From contig JAJEGF010000030.1 in the NCBI GenBank assembly GCA_022820025.1, positions 92,227 through 156,226 of the forward strand: a stretch of DNA of 64,000 nucleotides. Reading direction: 5' to 3'. Shown one piece after another: positions 17,867 through 27,155 of this stretch. Every line of letters starts with the position of its first letter. Positions within the stretch are counted from its first letter, which is position 1. The notes beneath the pieces are model-generated. The model was not told the origin of the DNA, did not search any database, and was given only the letters and a program-made list of their open reading frames with translations. The position numbers and the translations under genes are program-made. The DNA is from Chloroflexota bacterium. Lineage in GTDB: Bacteria; Chloroflexota; UBA11872.

Positions 17867-18982
17867 ATGCGACTGGCCCGATGGTGTGCGTTCCTGTTGC
17901 TCGTTTCCATCGGACTCTACGCGTGCGCCGATGGCTCAAGGACAATGCTGTCGCGTACGCCCGGCTCGTGCTCCATGAGTCCTGAGAACGAGCGGACGGT
18001 TCGGGCGGCTTGGACGAACCCTGCGTTCTGGCGTGATGCGACGGTCCCCCTGGTTCACGCCGCCATGGACTGTGGCTTTGACATCCAGGCAACGGATGAT
18101 CGGGGCATGACACCGTTGCATCTTGCATCGGCGCATAGTCGGGATTCGGCGGTCATCAGAGCGCTAGTGGCCGGCGGCGCACGCATCGATGCCACGGACA
18201 AGCTCGGCTTCACTCCGTTGCATCGAGCGGCATTGTCCGGCCAGGAAACAGTCGTCTACGCCCTGCTCAACCACGGCAGTGACATTCACGCCAGCAATTA
18301 CCTCGGCAGGACTGCCCTTCACGTCGCCGCGGCTGATAGCTCCGTTGCGGGCGTGACTGCGGCCTTGCTGGAACGCGGAGCGGACATCGAGTCCAGGGAC
18401 GATACCGGTTCTACCCCGCTTCACGTGGCCGCCTACTTTGACAACCAGGTCTCTCTTGCCGTGCTGCTGGAATACGGTGCGGACGTTGCGTCTCGGAACA
18501 ACTTCGGCGATTCGAGCCTACGTTCAGCAGTACACAACGCCGGACCCGCCGTAGTAGAAGCCCTCCTGGAATATGGTGCGGACCTGCACGAGACGGACAG
18601 CTATGGCGTCACCCCGCTGCACGACGCGGCTGCGGCAAGGAATGCGACGAACGTTTCAATACTCTTGGAACACGGCGCCGAGATAGAAGCACGAAACAAC
18701 GGCGGCGAAACTCCCTTGCACGTAGCGGCACGCCAAGCCGCCGTGTTTGTTGTCAAGATTCTGCTGAGCCACGGCGCCGACATAGAGGCGAAGGATGATT
18801 ACGGCCGTCCGCCGCTTGAAGCGGCAGCCTTCGGAGGCGACCGCGCCACAATGTCGGTTCTGCTGGACCGGGGCGCTGTTGTTGGCGATCTCTATTGGAG
18901 CGAACCAACGCTGCGCCAACTGATTGATGAGCTGAGGCCCGACGCCAGGCCAGCGGCTCCCGCCGCATCCGGCGGGACGTAG
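17867..18982 (+). CDS. Ankyrin-repeat lipoprotein, copy 1
   Basis: 371 residues. A signal peptide ends in the lipobox GLYAC (Cys at about residue 20), followed by SRTPGSC, a helical linker, then about eight ankyrin repeats with the TPLHxAA...LLxxGADIxA pattern. The C-terminal signature is GDRATMSVLLDRGAVVGDLYWSEPTL. Ankyrin stacks bind proteins; here they would sit outside the cytoplasmic membrane. It is the first of three tandem ankyrin lipoproteins and is clearly paralogous to the third over its full length. Confidence 0.85.
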   Translation: MRLARWCAFLLLVSIGLYACADGSRTMLSRTPGSCSMSPENERTVRAAWTNPAFWRDATVPLVHAAMDCGFDIQATDDRGMTPLHLASAHSRDSAVIRALVAGGARIDATDKLGFTPLHRAALSGQETVVYALLNHGSDIHASNYLGRTALHVAAADSSVAGVTAALLERGADIESRDDTGSTPLHVAAYFDNQVSLAVLLEYGADVASRNNFGDSSLRSAVHNAGPAVVEALLEYGADLHETDSYGVTPLHDAAAARNATNVSILLEHGAEIEARNNGGETPLHVAARQAAVFVVKILLSHGADIEAKDDYGRPPLEAAAFGGDRATMSVLLDRGAVVGDLYWSEPTLRQLIDELRPDARPAAPAASGGT

Positions 18983-19001
18983 GCCGACCATCGAGCAGCC
19001 A

Positions 19002-19325
19002 GTGCGAAGCCCGGGACAGCGGCAGCGGAAAGTCTGCGCGACGTCGCGATGGAGACTGACGCCGCCCGGCCAGCTGCTTCTCGTTGGTCTGTCGGCCGTC
19101 GTGCTGACGTCCTGCGACGGAGCGTCAACACCGGAGCCGGCGCCTGCTCAGACAGCAATGTCGGCGGCCCTCAACCCCGAGCCCGCCATGGTCGAATTCC
19201 TCCTGGAACACGGCGCGAATCCCGAAGCCACAGACAAAGATGGCGCCACGCCGCTTGACCTGGCCATAGCCGCCAACAATCAGGCCACCGCTCGCGTGCT
19301 GCGCGAACATGACACGGGGACCTAG
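19002..19325 (+). CDS. Short ankyrin lipoprotein, possibly a reduced copy
   Basis: 107 residues: a basic N-terminus, hydrophobic LLLVGLSAVVLTSC with a lipobox, a Pro-rich linker, then about one and a half ankyrin repeats (MVEFLLEHGANPEATDKDG, then TPLDLAIAAN). It lies between the two full-length ankyrin genes and its 3' end overlaps the third gene by 17 bp. It may be a functional mini-version or the residue of a deleted middle copy. The start is uncertain; the signal requires one upstream of about 19070. Confidence 0.6.
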   Translation: MRSPGQRQRKVCATSRWRLTPPGQLLLVGLSAVVLTSCDGASTPEPAPAQTAMSAALNPEPAMVEFLLEHGANPEATDKDGATPLDLAIAANNQATARVLREHDTGT

Positions 19326-20445
19326 GCCGGGTGCCGGTCAACCTGCGGTGTGGCTCGGGCTGCTCGTCTTCGTTGTCGCAGGGCTGGCCCCGTGCGGTGG
19401 CGCCTCAAAGCCCGCGCTGTCGCGCACACCGGCTGCGTGCCCTGTCCTCCCGGAGTCGATCGGCGAGATTCGGGAGGCCTGGACGACACCAGAGTTCTGG
19501 GCCTATGCGACTGTGCCCCTTGTCCATGCGTCAATGGACTGCGGACTCGACGTCGGGGCAACGAATGAGGACGGCTGGACGCCGCTGCATCTGGCGGCGG
19601 CAGCCAGTCGGAGTCCATATGTAGTCAGAACCCTGCTGGCCTACGGTGCCGATTTGGAAGCCAAGGGCCACTCCACCTACACGCCGCTACATCTCGCGGC
19701 GGAGGTGAGTCACGAACCGGCTGTCGTCGCCACCCTTCTCGACTACGGCGGCGATCTCAATGCCAGAGACGAGATCGGCCAAACTCCGCTGCATATTGCG
19801 GCGCTATACAACGACGAATCTGCCGTCATTGACATCCTGATCAAGTACGGTGCGGACTCCGAGGCTCAGGACGAGTTTTCTTGGACTCCGCTACGCAACG
19901 CGGTCGAGCTCGGCAACTCGGTCGCCATCGAGGCCCTGATCGAGCACGGCGCAGATATTGAAGCGAAGGATAATCTTGGCGACACGCCTCTGCATACGGC
20001 GATTCGAAGCGGGCACCCAGCCGTCGTCGAGGCCTTACTCAGGCACGGTGCCGACACCGAGGCCAAGGCCAGTCTCGGGCGCAATGCCCTGCTGCTGGCG
20101 AGCGCCAGCGGTAATCCAGCCATCGTCACCGTGCTGCTTGAGCACGGGGTCGACCTTGAATCCAGGGACGAATTCGGCAAAGCCGCACTGCACGTAGCAG
20201 CCGGGGAGGGGAATGCTGCCGCCGTCGAGATCCTGCTTGACTACGGTGCCGACATTGAATCCTGGGCCAGATTCGGGAATACACCGCTTCAGTCGGCAGC
20301 GCGCAATGGCGACCGCGCCACCATGTCCGTACTCCTGGACCGAGGTGCGATCGTCGGCGATCTCTACTGGAGCGAACCGACGCTGCGCCTGCTTATTGAC
20401 GAGCGAAGGTCACGCTCAACGGCAGCAACGGCTGCCGGTTCCTAG
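19309..20445 (+). CDS. Ankyrin-repeat lipoprotein, copy 3
   Basis: 378 residues. Signal WLGLLVFVVAGLAPC with a lipobox-like Cys, then SRTPAACPVLPES and FWAYATVPLVHASMDCG, matching copy 1 motif for motif. About eight ankyrin repeats follow, and the end is GDRATMSVLLDRGAIVGDLYWSEPTL. The near-identical N- and C-terminal caps with divergent middle repeats indicate tandem duplication followed by diversification of the binding surface. It ends convergently with nrdJ. Confidence 0.85.
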   Translation: MTRGPRPGAGQPAVWLGLLVFVVAGLAPCGGASKPALSRTPAACPVLPESIGEIREAWTTPEFWAYATVPLVHASMDCGLDVGATNEDGWTPLHLAAAASRSPYVVRTLLAYGADLEAKGHSTYTPLHLAAEVSHEPAVVATLLDYGGDLNARDEIGQTPLHIAALYNDESAVIDILIKYGADSEAQDEFSWTPLRNAVELGNSVAIEALIEHGADIEAKDNLGDTPLHTAIRSGHPAVVEALLRHGADTEAKASLGRNALLLASASGNPAIVTVLLEHGVDLESRDEFGKAALHVAAGEGNAAAVEILLDYGADIESWARFGNTPLQSAARNGDRATMSVLLDRGAIVGDLYWSEPTLRLLIDERRSRSTAATAAGS

Positions 20446-20506
20446 CGCCTCTTTCGCACAGGCACTCGGTAGCCAAGCCGGCCAGTCGATGTCGGCAGAC
20501 TAGGGC

Positions 20507-23116
20507 TTAGCCGCAGTCGCTGTAGCCGCAGGACACGCATTTCATGCAGCCTTCGGCGTAGTGGAGCTGGCTGCCGCCGCAGGAGGGGCAGGCGCCCACG
20601 AAGCCCTGGTCGCGCGCGGCGCCTTCGACGTAAGTCTCGGCTGCCGGCGCCGAACCGCTGCCGAAGGTCGGCGCGCTCTGGGGAGGCGCCGTCGCGACCG
20701 TCGCGGCCGGCTGTTCGGCCGGTTCGGACGTATACGTGCCCTCACCCTGCAGGTCCACCATGGGGACGAAGTCACCGTTCTCGACGTCGATCCGCTTGGC
20801 CATGGCCTGGGCGATGCCGTCGCCGCAGGAAAGCACGCGTTCGGGGCCGAACCCGGCGGGCCGGTGGCAGGTGATCCCGCGCAGGGTCTTCTGTACCTCT
20901 TCGACCGGCACGCCCGAGCGCAGCGCCAGCGATGCCAGCCGGCCGATAGCCTCGGTCTGCGCGGCGGCGCAGCCGCCGGCCTTGCCCAGCGTCGCGAAGG
21001 TCTCGAACGGAAGCCCGCGCTCGTCGTCATTGATCGTGACGAACAGCGGACCGCAACCGGTTCGAATGCGAGTCGTGGTGCCGTGAATCTGGTCGGGCCG
21101 CTCACGCTCGACCGCCGCGACGATTGGCAGCGGAATGTGGTCGGCATGGTCGTCCGAGGCGCCGTTCGCTGCCGGCGTCGGCGCCAGCTTGGGCGCATGG
21201 CCGTTGCTGTGGCCGTTGACCGGGACAGTCGCCACGGGCGCAGGAACCTCTTCGGCAGGCGCCGGGGCCTCGACAGCCTGCGGCTCGTCGGTCTCGTCGC
21301 GGCGCGTCTTGTCGCCGGAGTCGCTGGTCGTCAGCACCTGGTAGTCGCGGCTGCCGTCGCGGTAGACGGTCACGCCCTTGCAGCCCAGTTCGTAGGCCCG
21401 CCAGTAGCCGCGCTCCACGTCCTCGCGGGAGGCCTCGTGCGGGAAGTTGATCGTCTTGGACACCGCGTTCTCGGTGTGCGCCTGGAACGCGCTCTGGATG
21501 CGGATGTGCCACTCGGGCGAGACGTCGTGGGCCGTCACGAAGATGCGGCGCGCCGACTCGGGCACGCCTTCCAGCACCTTCAGGGCGTCGTCCGGCGTCT
21601 CGCCGGTGATCCGCAGGCTGCCGTGGTTGGACTCGATGGCGTCCACCAGCTCTTCGCTGAAGAATCCGCGGCGGCGCGCGTAAGTCTCGAAAATCGGGTT
21701 CACGTAGCGCAGCGTGGTGGCGGCGTTGTCGTCACTGTCGCGCATCACGTTCTTCCAGAAGATCAGCGCAAAGAGCGGTTCAATGCCGCTGGAGGCGTCC
21801 GCAATCATGCTGATCGTGCCGGTGGGCGCGATCGTGGTCACCGTGGCATTGCGCCGCTCGCCGTGGCCCTTTCGATCCCAGGCCGAGTTGATGAAATTGG
21901 GGAACGCGCCCCGCGCGGCCGCCAGTTCCTCGGAAGCGCGCCGGCCTTCGTCGTTGATGAACTGCATCACGTCGCTGGCCAGCGCCTCGGCTTCGGGGCT
22001 GTCGTAGGGCAGGCCCAGGTGGAACAACACGTCCGCCCAGCCCATCACGCCCAGCCCAACCCGGCGGTTGCCGTGCTTGACGATGGCGTCGATTTCTTCC
22101 AGCGGGAAGTTGGAGGCCTCGACCATGTCGTCCAGGAACCGAACGGACAGGTGCACGTCTCGCCGCAGCGCCTTCCAGTCGATGCGCGTGCGGTCGTCCG
22201 TGAGGTGCCAGTTGAGGTTCAGGCTGCCGAGCACGCAGGCCTCGTAGGGCAGCAGCGGCTGCTCGCCGCAGGGGTTGGTGGTGTCCTGCAACGCCACGTC
22301 CGGCGTCGGGTTGGTGCGCTCCAGGCGGTCCAGGAAAATCATGCCCGGTTCGCCGTTCAGCCAGGCGCCGTCGACCAGGCGCTCCCAGACGTCGCGGGCG
22401 CGCAGGCGCTTCGTGACCTCTTGGGTACGCGGGTTGACCAACTCGTAGTCGGTGTCGTCGCGCACGGCCTGCATGAAGGCGTCGGTGATACCGACGGAGA
22501 TGTTGAAGTTGGCGATGCGGCCGTCCTCGGTCTTGCATTCGATGAAGTCGAGGATGTCCGGGTGATCGACGTTGAGGATGCCCATGTTGGCGCCGCGGCG
22601 GGTGCCGCCCTGCTTAATCTCGCCGCAGGAGTAGTCGATCATCGACATGAAGCTGATCGGCCCGCTGGCCACGCCGCCGGAGCTCCGCACAAAGTCGCCG
22701 CGCGGACGGATGCGGGAGAAATTGAACCCGGTGCCGCCGCCGCTCTGGTGAATGATGGCGGCGTGCATGTCGGTGGTCTTGATGCTGAGCAGGTCGTCAT
22801 CGATCGGCAGCACAAAGCAGGCCGCCATTTGCGCGTAGCCCTGCGGCTTGCCCGCGTTCATCAGGCAGGGGCTGTTGGGCACGAAGCGCAGGCCGCGCAG
22901 CAGGTCGTACATCGAGTCAACGATCTCGTCGTGGCCTTCGGCGTCCACCCAGCCGCGTTCGCGCTCCACGTCAACCACGCCGCGCACCACGCGGTCAAAG
23001 AACTCGTCCGTGTCTTCAATGGGGTGGTCGACGCGATCCTTCAGGAAGTAGCGCTTGCGCAGCACGGCCAGCGCGTTATCCGAGAGGTCCGGATACGTTG
23101 CGCCGTGCCTATGCAT
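20507..23116 (-). CDS. nrdJ: Adenosylcobalamin-dependent (class II) ribonucleotide reductase
   Basis: 869 residues. [32 protein letters not shown], the thiyl-radical loop [20 protein letters not shown], and [18 protein letters not shown] are diagnostic. The C-terminal part has a Pro/Ala linker, a TSCPaldR-type domain (CGDGIAQAM) and a terminal zinc-ribbon-like CPSCGG...[13 protein letters not shown]. It reduces ribonucleotides to deoxyribonucleotides using B12, independent of oxygen. ATG 23116 (MHRHGATYP) is the start; the longer frame from 23365 runs through the upstream coupled gene. The start overlaps that gene's stop by eight bases. Confidence 0.95.
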   Translation of the reverse strand: MHRHGATYPDLSDNALAVLRKRYFLKDRVDHPIEDTDEFFDRVVRGVVDVERERGWVDAEGHDEIVDSMYDLLRGLRFVPNSPCLMNAGKPQGYAQMAACFVLPIDDDLLSIKTTDMHAAIIHQSGGGTGFNFSRIRPRGDFVRSSGGVASGPISFMSMIDYSCGEIKQGGTRRGANMGILNVDHPDILDFIECKTEDGRIANFNISVGITDAFMQAVRDDTDYELVNPRTQEVTKRLRARDVWERLVDGAWLNGEPGMIFLDRLERTNPTPDVALQDTTNPCGEQPLLPYEACVLGSLNLNWHLTDDRTRIDWKALRRDVHLSVRFLDDMVEASNFPLEEIDAIVKHGNRRVGLGVMGWADVLFHLGLPYDSPEAEALASDVMQFINDEGRRASEELAAARGAFPNFINSAWDRKGHGERRNATVTTIAPTGTISMIADASSGIEPLFALIFWKNVMRDSDDNAATTLRYVNPIFETYARRRGFFSEELVDAIESNHGSLRITGETPDDALKVLEGVPESARRIFVTAHDVSPEWHIRIQSAFQAHTENAVSKTINFPHEASREDVERGYWRAYELGCKGVTVYRDGSRDYQVLTTSDSGDKTRRDETDEPQAVEAPAPAEEVPAPVATVPVNGHSNGHAPKLAPTPAANGASDDHADHIPLPIVAAVERERPDQIHGTTTRIRTGCGPLFVTINDDERGLPFETFATLGKAGGCAAAQTEAIGRLASLALRSGVPVEEVQKTLRGITCHRPAGFGPERVLSCGDGIAQAMAKRIDVENGDFVPMVDLQGEGTYTSEPAEQPAATVATAPPQSAPTFGSGSAPAAETYVEGAARDQGFVGACPSCGGSQLHYAEGCMKCVSCGYSDCG

Positions 23117-23450
23117 AACGCGTCTTTGATGGGACCGAGAACCTGTAGCTCGGTCGCCACCCTCCCCACGTGGCGGAAGGGATCTCCACCAGAGATCCAT
23201 CCTCAGTATTACCACGCTCGAGTTCAGTACGTATTTGTCCCAGTCCTTCGCGAACCAGCGCCTCGTGCGCCCCCCAGGTGCCTGCGGAGTCCTGCGGGAA
23301 GGCCACGCCCATCGAAAACTCCGTTTCCGCGTGCCGCAGGCCAAAGAGGACCAGGTCATAGGCACCGGTCGACGGAATGACCTGCGCGAAATCTATGGCG
23401 AACTGCCGACCGTCGCGCGTCCGATGCAGTTCGCCGAGCAGTCTGATCAC
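23109..23450 (-). CDS. Unknown 113-residue protein translationally coupled to nrdJ
   Basis: Starts at GTG 23450 behind an excellent AGGAG site seven bases upstream (minus strand), and ends in a TAG at 23109-23111 inside the first codons of nrdJ. Content: LLGELHRTRDGRQFAIDF, DLVLFGLRHAETEFSMGVA, and a C-terminal SATWGGWRPSYRF. It looks like a compact alpha/beta protein with coding-type codon use; I recognise no family. The overlap implies co-translation with ribonucleotide reductase. Confidence 0.65.
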   Translation of the reverse strand: MIRLLGELHRTRDGRQFAIDFAQVIPSTGAYDLVLFGLRHAETEFSMGVAFPQDSAGTWGAHEALVREGLGQIRTELERGNTEDGSLVEIPSATWGGWRPSYRFSVPSKTRYA

Positions 23451-23564
23451 CGCCGCGCTCCTAATCTGAGTGCACGTCCCCACCCGTGCGCCACGGCTTC
23501 GTGAATGAGGCGGTCCGTTGCCTCTAAGCTGCGACCCAAGCCATAGATCAGCGAAGGCCGCATA

Positions 23565-23605
23565 CCACATATAGGTGGGGTGGAATCTTTGCATCCCATA
23601 TGCTG
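23565..23605 (-). promoter_or_regulatory. Candidate tandem NrdR boxes upstream of the nrdJ operon
   Basis: On the minus strand CTATATGTGG (23565-23574) matches eight of ten positions of the NrdR core CwATATATwG, and CAGCATATGG (23596-23605) matches seven. Their centres are 31 bp apart, the three-turn spacing typical of NrdR box pairs. They lie about 115-155 bp upstream of the coupled gene start. This is inferred from the motif; no nrdR gene is in the window. Confidence 0.4.
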
Positions 23606-23619
23606 GGTGTCAACCCGAC

Positions 23620-23789
23620 TTATCAACACTCAGGCAGCATCGGCTGTCCACAGTCCCGCCTGACGAGGCGTGGGGACGTTCCAGGGCTCGTCACTCCCTC
23701 CGTCCCTTGAAGTGGGAGCGGGCGAACGGTGTTCCGCGCTGTGATCGACGCCACGGACGGGCGCACAGGTTGTCCACCGCTCGTCCACA
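23620..23789 (+). promoter_or_regulatory. Cluster of DnaA-box-like nonamers
   Basis: Four same-strand nonamers resembling TTATCCACA occur in a 170-bp non-coding stretch: TTATCAACA (23620, one mismatch), CTGTCCACA (23644), TTGTCCACC (23770) and TCGTCCACA (23781), the last three with two mismatches each. The stretch 23451-23818 between the trkA stop and the coupled gene holds no gene. Confidence 0.3.
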
Positions 23790-23818
23790 CACCGGACGAG
23801 CGTCCGGGAAACGGATTT

Positions 23819-24463
23819 TCAGCCGGCGGCGGTCTGCAGTTCGGCGATGCGGCTGTCGCGGCCGACCACGATCAGCATGTCGCCCTCGATCACGCGCTCG
23901 GACAGGCCGGGGGTGACGATCAGCTCGTTGCCGCGCTTAATCACCAGCACGTTCACGCCAAACCGGGCGGCCAGGTTCAGGTTGGCCAGCGACTGCCCGG
24001 CGAATGGAGTGCCGTCGATCTCGGTGATGCCCAGGTGCGGCAGCAGTTCCAGGTAGTCCAGCATGCCGGGCGTGGAGACGCTCTGGGCCAGCCGCAGCGC
24101 CATATCCCGCTCGGGAAAAACCACGCGGTCCGCGCCAACCCGTTCCAGGATCAGGCGGTGCACCTCGCTGGAGGCCTTGGCGAAGACTCGCGGCACGCCC
24201 AGGTTCTTCAGGTGCGTGGTGATCAGCACGCTGGCCTCGACCTCGGCCATGGCCACCACGGCCAGATCCACGTCGGTGGCGCCCACCTCGCGCAGGACCG
24301 CCTCGTTGGTGGCGTCGCCCACGACGGCCTGATCCACGACGTCAGTGGCCATCTGGACGGCCTGCTCGGATGTGTCGAGCACAACGACCTCGTGCCCGGT
24401 CTCCGCCAGGGTGCGGGCCAGGCTGCTTCCAAACCGGCCGAGTCCGGTTACCAGGATCTGCAT
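23819..24463 (-). CDS. trkA: TrkA/KtrA-type K+ uptake regulatory subunit (RCK domain)
   Basis: 214 residues. The Rossmann front MQILVTGLGRFGSSLA is followed by VVVLDTSEQAV, VVGDATNEAVL, VDLAVVAMAE and TTHLKNLGVPRVFAKA, the RCK-N fold that binds NAD(H) or nucleotides. The C-terminal half (GQSLANLNLAARFGVNVLVI) is a TrkA-C domain. It gates the TrkH channel encoded immediately upstream (nine-base gap). Start ATG 24463 is used; ATG 24469 adds two residues. The name could equally be ktrA, given the single RCK unit. Confidence 0.88.
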   Translation of the reverse strand: MQILVTGLGRFGSSLARTLAETGHEVVVLDTSEQAVQMATDVVDQAVVGDATNEAVLREVGATDVDLAVVAMAEVEASVLITTHLKNLGVPRVFAKASSEVHRLILERVGADRVVFPERDMALRLAQSVSTPGMLDYLELLPHLGITEIDGTPFAGQSLANLNLAARFGVNVLVIKRGNELIVTPGLSERVIEGDMLIVVGRDSRIAELQTAAG

Positions 24464-24478
24464 GGGCACGGTCGGCGG

Positions 24479-25840
24479 CTAACCGACCTTGATGGCCTCC
24501 TCCGGATAGCGGACCAGCGGTTGATGCTCGCGCGTGACGAGCGCCTGGGCAAGGGTCAGAGCCCCGAGACGGCCCACGAACATGGTTCCGATAAGCACGA
24601 GTTTAGAGGCCACCGTCAGATCGGCCGTAATGCCGGTTGAGTATCCGACGACGGCGAAAGCGCTCACGGCCTCGAACAGCAAGTTTGACAGCACCGTTTC
24701 CGAGCCGCGCTCGGCAATGGACATGAGCACCGTAGCCAGGAGCACAGCGACACCGGACAGCCCAACGACCGCCAGCGCGCGCATGACCGAGTGCTGGGCG
24801 ATGCGCCGACCGAAGGCCTCTGGGAAGCGGCGACCTCGAATGTGCGACACCATCGCGATGAAGAGCACGCTGAAGGTGTTGACGGTGATCCCGCCGGTGA
24901 CTGCGGCCGAGGCGCCCCCGATGAACATCAGGACGATCAGGACGATCAGCGTGTCGGTGTGGAGACGGCCCATATCGATGGTCGAGAAGCCGGTCGTGCG
25001 CCAGACCGCGTGATTGAGCGCGGCGTTCGACCGCAGGCCGAGGTCGTCCTCGGGCACCGCGCCGCCGAAATCCGGCGAAAGCACCAGTAGCAGCAGGAAT
25101 CCCGTGATCAAGAGGGCCGGCATGGCCGTCAGCACGATTCGTGATTCCAGCCCCAGGCGCCGCCACAGTCGCCGACGTATCACGTCGAAGATCACCATGA
25201 ACCCGATGGCGCCAATGATCGCCAGCGCCGCCAGGATGCCCACCGTCGTCGGGTCGTCGACCAGCCGCGCGAAGCTGTTGGAGCCGGGCTCGATGTCGAA
25301 CCCCGCGTTGGTAAAGGCGGAAACGGCGTGAAAGATCGACCACCAGTGTGGGTTGTCCACCGACGAATCGCCGCGCACTCGCAGGAATAGCAGCACCGCG
25401 CCCACGCCCTGCAGGAACAGCGTCAAGATGGCGATACGCCAGAACAGCCCCTTCAGGCCGCCGGGTTCGCCGCGTCCGATGTGCTGGCCGAACATCAGGC
25501 GTTCGCGGGTGGACGTTCGCCGGCCGGCCAGCGAGAAGATCACGATGGCGCCCACGATGAAGCCCAGGGCGCCGACCTGGATCAGCCCCAGGATCACGAT
25601 CTGGCCGAAGAGCGACCAATGGTCGTGCGTCGAGACGACCGTCAACCCGGTGACGCACACGGCGGAGGTTGCGGTGAACAGCGCCACCAGGAAATCCGGT
25701 TCCTGACCTTCGGCCAGGGACAACGGCAAGGCCAACAGCCCGGTACCCACCAGAATCAGGCCGGCGAACGCGACGATCAGGATGAGACCCGGCCGGAAGG
25801 GGCCGCGGCGCGCCAGGGTGGTGTCCACCTCCAGGCTCAT
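24479..25840 (-). CDS. TrkH/KtrB-type potassium transporter
   Basis: 453 residues, strongly hydrophobic. Four selectivity-filter-like turns are visible: TSAVCVTGLTV, SAFTNAGFDIEP, WRTTGFSTIDM and SAFAVVGYSTGI, as in TrkH/KtrB channels with four pore repeats. The integral membrane subunit imports K+. ATG 25840 (MSLEVDTTLARRG) is chosen; the frame runs 29 residues further. The stop is nine bases from the trkA start, so the two form an operon. Confidence 0.9.
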   Translation of the reverse strand: MSLEVDTTLARRGPFRPGLILIVAFAGLILVGTGLLALPLSLAEGQEPDFLVALFTATSAVCVTGLTVVSTHDHWSLFGQIVILGLIQVGALGFIVGAIVIFSLAGRRTSTRERLMFGQHIGRGEPGGLKGLFWRIAILTLFLQGVGAVLLFLRVRGDSSVDNPHWWSIFHAVSAFTNAGFDIEPGSNSFARLVDDPTTVGILAALAIIGAIGFMVIFDVIRRRLWRRLGLESRIVLTAMPALLITGFLLLLVLSPDFGGAVPEDDLGLRSNAALNHAVWRTTGFSTIDMGRLHTDTLIVLIVLMFIGGASAAVTGGITVNTFSVLFIAMVSHIRGRRFPEAFGRRIAQHSVMRALAVVGLSGVAVLLATVLMSIAERGSETVLSNLLFEAVSAFAVVGYSTGITADLTVASKLVLIGTMFVGRLGALTLAQALVTREHQPLVRYPEEAIKVG

Positions 25841-26089
25841 GGCCACCCGCCGCGGCACGCGAACCACGCGGTCGCCGGCGCCCAGCGGCTGAGGGGCGCC
25901 ATGGTGCCGGCGCGGCCCCGGCGGCATCAGACGCCTCCAGCCCGTCCTCGCTCAACCTCTGAGCGAGCCCAGGCGCGATCCAGTTGCGTCAACCGGCGCC
26001 ACATCACAGCCGGGCAGTGTAGACCCGCGTTGACGCTGCGGCTGAGCGACCCCTAGGCTTCGGCGACCGGCCGCCGGATCCGAAGCCGT

Positions 26090-27121
26090 ATGCCTGAGCC
26101 ATCCCCCGTACGCGTTGCCATGATCGGTGTGGGCGGTATCGCCTCCATGCACCTGGCCAACCTGTGGCGCATGCCGGAAGCCGACGTAGTGGCACTGGCG
26201 GACATTGATCTCGCGCGGATTCCGGACACGCTGCGCCTGGCCGCCGCCAGGATGTCACCGCCGGTCGAGCCGCCCACCATTGAGTCCTTTGATGACGCCG
26301 GCCGGATGCTGGCGGCCGTTGCGCCTGACGCGGTGTTCATTTCGGTTCCGCCGTTCGCGCATGGCGAGGTCGAGTACCAGTGCATTGAGGCGGGCGTGCC
26401 GATGATGGTGCAGAAGCCGGTTGGACTGGACATGCCCACCGTGCGCGGGATCGAGCGCGCCATCGCCGAGCGCGGCCTCATCACCGCCGTCGGCTACCAG
26501 ACGCGCTACAGCCAGGCGGCCGACACGGCGCGTGAGCTGCTGGCGGACCGAACGGTGGGCATGGCCATCGGCACCTACCTGGGCGGCATGCCCCGAACCG
26601 TCTGGTGGCGGGTGCAGGCGCAGTCGGGCGGGCAGGTGGTTGAGCAGGCGACCCACGTGCTGGACCTGCAGCGCTATCTCGTCGGCGAGATCGAGAGCAT
26701 CCACACCGCCGCCGCGACGCGACTGATGACCGACATGCCCAATCTGGACATCGCTGACGTCTCGGCGGCCACGTTCCAGTTCGCCAACGGGGCCGTCGGC
26801 ACGCTGCTGAACACCTGCGGGCTGAACGATGTGCCGGTCGAATCGTGGGACCATGGCGTCACCATCGTGGCGCGCGACTTGTCGATGTGGGTGTGGCACG
26901 AAGGCGGCCGGATCGCGCGGCCGGGCGAGGTGCGCGAAGTCACGAACAGCGCCGACGCCAAGTACCTCTTGGATGAGGCGTTCGTGCGGGCGGTGCAATC
27001 AGGCGACGCCTCGAACATTCGTTCGACCTATGCCGACGCCGTGCTCACCCTGCGCGCGACGCTGGCGATCGAAGAGTCCGCGCGCTCCGGCTCCCCTGTG
27101 CGTCCCGCCGACCTGGGTTAG
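26090..27121 (+). CDS. Gfo/Idh/MocA family oxidoreductase
   Basis: 343 residues. VRVAMIGVGGIASMHLANL provides the NAD(P)-binding Rossmann motif; VFISVPPFAHGEVEYQCIEAG, then MVQKPVGLDM (EKP-type Lys), is the conserved hinge; ITAVGYQTRY and QVVEQATHVLDLQRYLVGEI form the C-terminal dimerisation and active-site portion. The family oxidises or reduces sugars and inositols. Divergent from trkH and convergent with the SIMPL gene. Substrate unknown. Confidence 0.88.
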   Translation: MPEPSPVRVAMIGVGGIASMHLANLWRMPEADVVALADIDLARIPDTLRLAAARMSPPVEPPTIESFDDAGRMLAAVAPDAVFISVPPFAHGEVEYQCIEAGVPMMVQKPVGLDMPTVRGIERAIAERGLITAVGYQTRYSQAADTARELLADRTVGMAIGTYLGGMPRTVWWRVQAQSGGQVVEQATHVLDLQRYLVGEIESIHTAAATRLMTDMPNLDIADVSAATFQFANGAVGTLLNTCGLNDVPVESWDHGVTIVARDLSMWVWHEGGRIARPGEVREVTNSADAKYLLDEAFVRAVQSGDASNIRSTYADAVLTLRATLAIEESARSGSPVRPADLG

Positions 27122-27155
27122 AGAACCGTACGGCCAGACGCTCTCCGGTCTTCGC

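Noticed and set aside
20561..23380. A 939-codon open frame on the plus strand opposite nrdJ
   Set aside because: It is the antisense shadow of a highly conserved gene in GC-rich DNA; its product has no recognisable domain and is Ala/Arg/Val low-complexity.
20507..23450. Cobalamin riboswitch ahead of the B12-dependent reductase
   Set aside because: I looked for a B12-box-like motif and paired arms in 23451-23818 and found none; only NrdR- and DnaA-like short motifs are present.
23451..23818. Chromosomal origin (oriC)
   Set aside because: The DnaA-like boxes are imperfect, there is no clear AT-rich unwinding tract, and no dnaA, dnaN or rpmH is nearby; kept only as a weak cluster.
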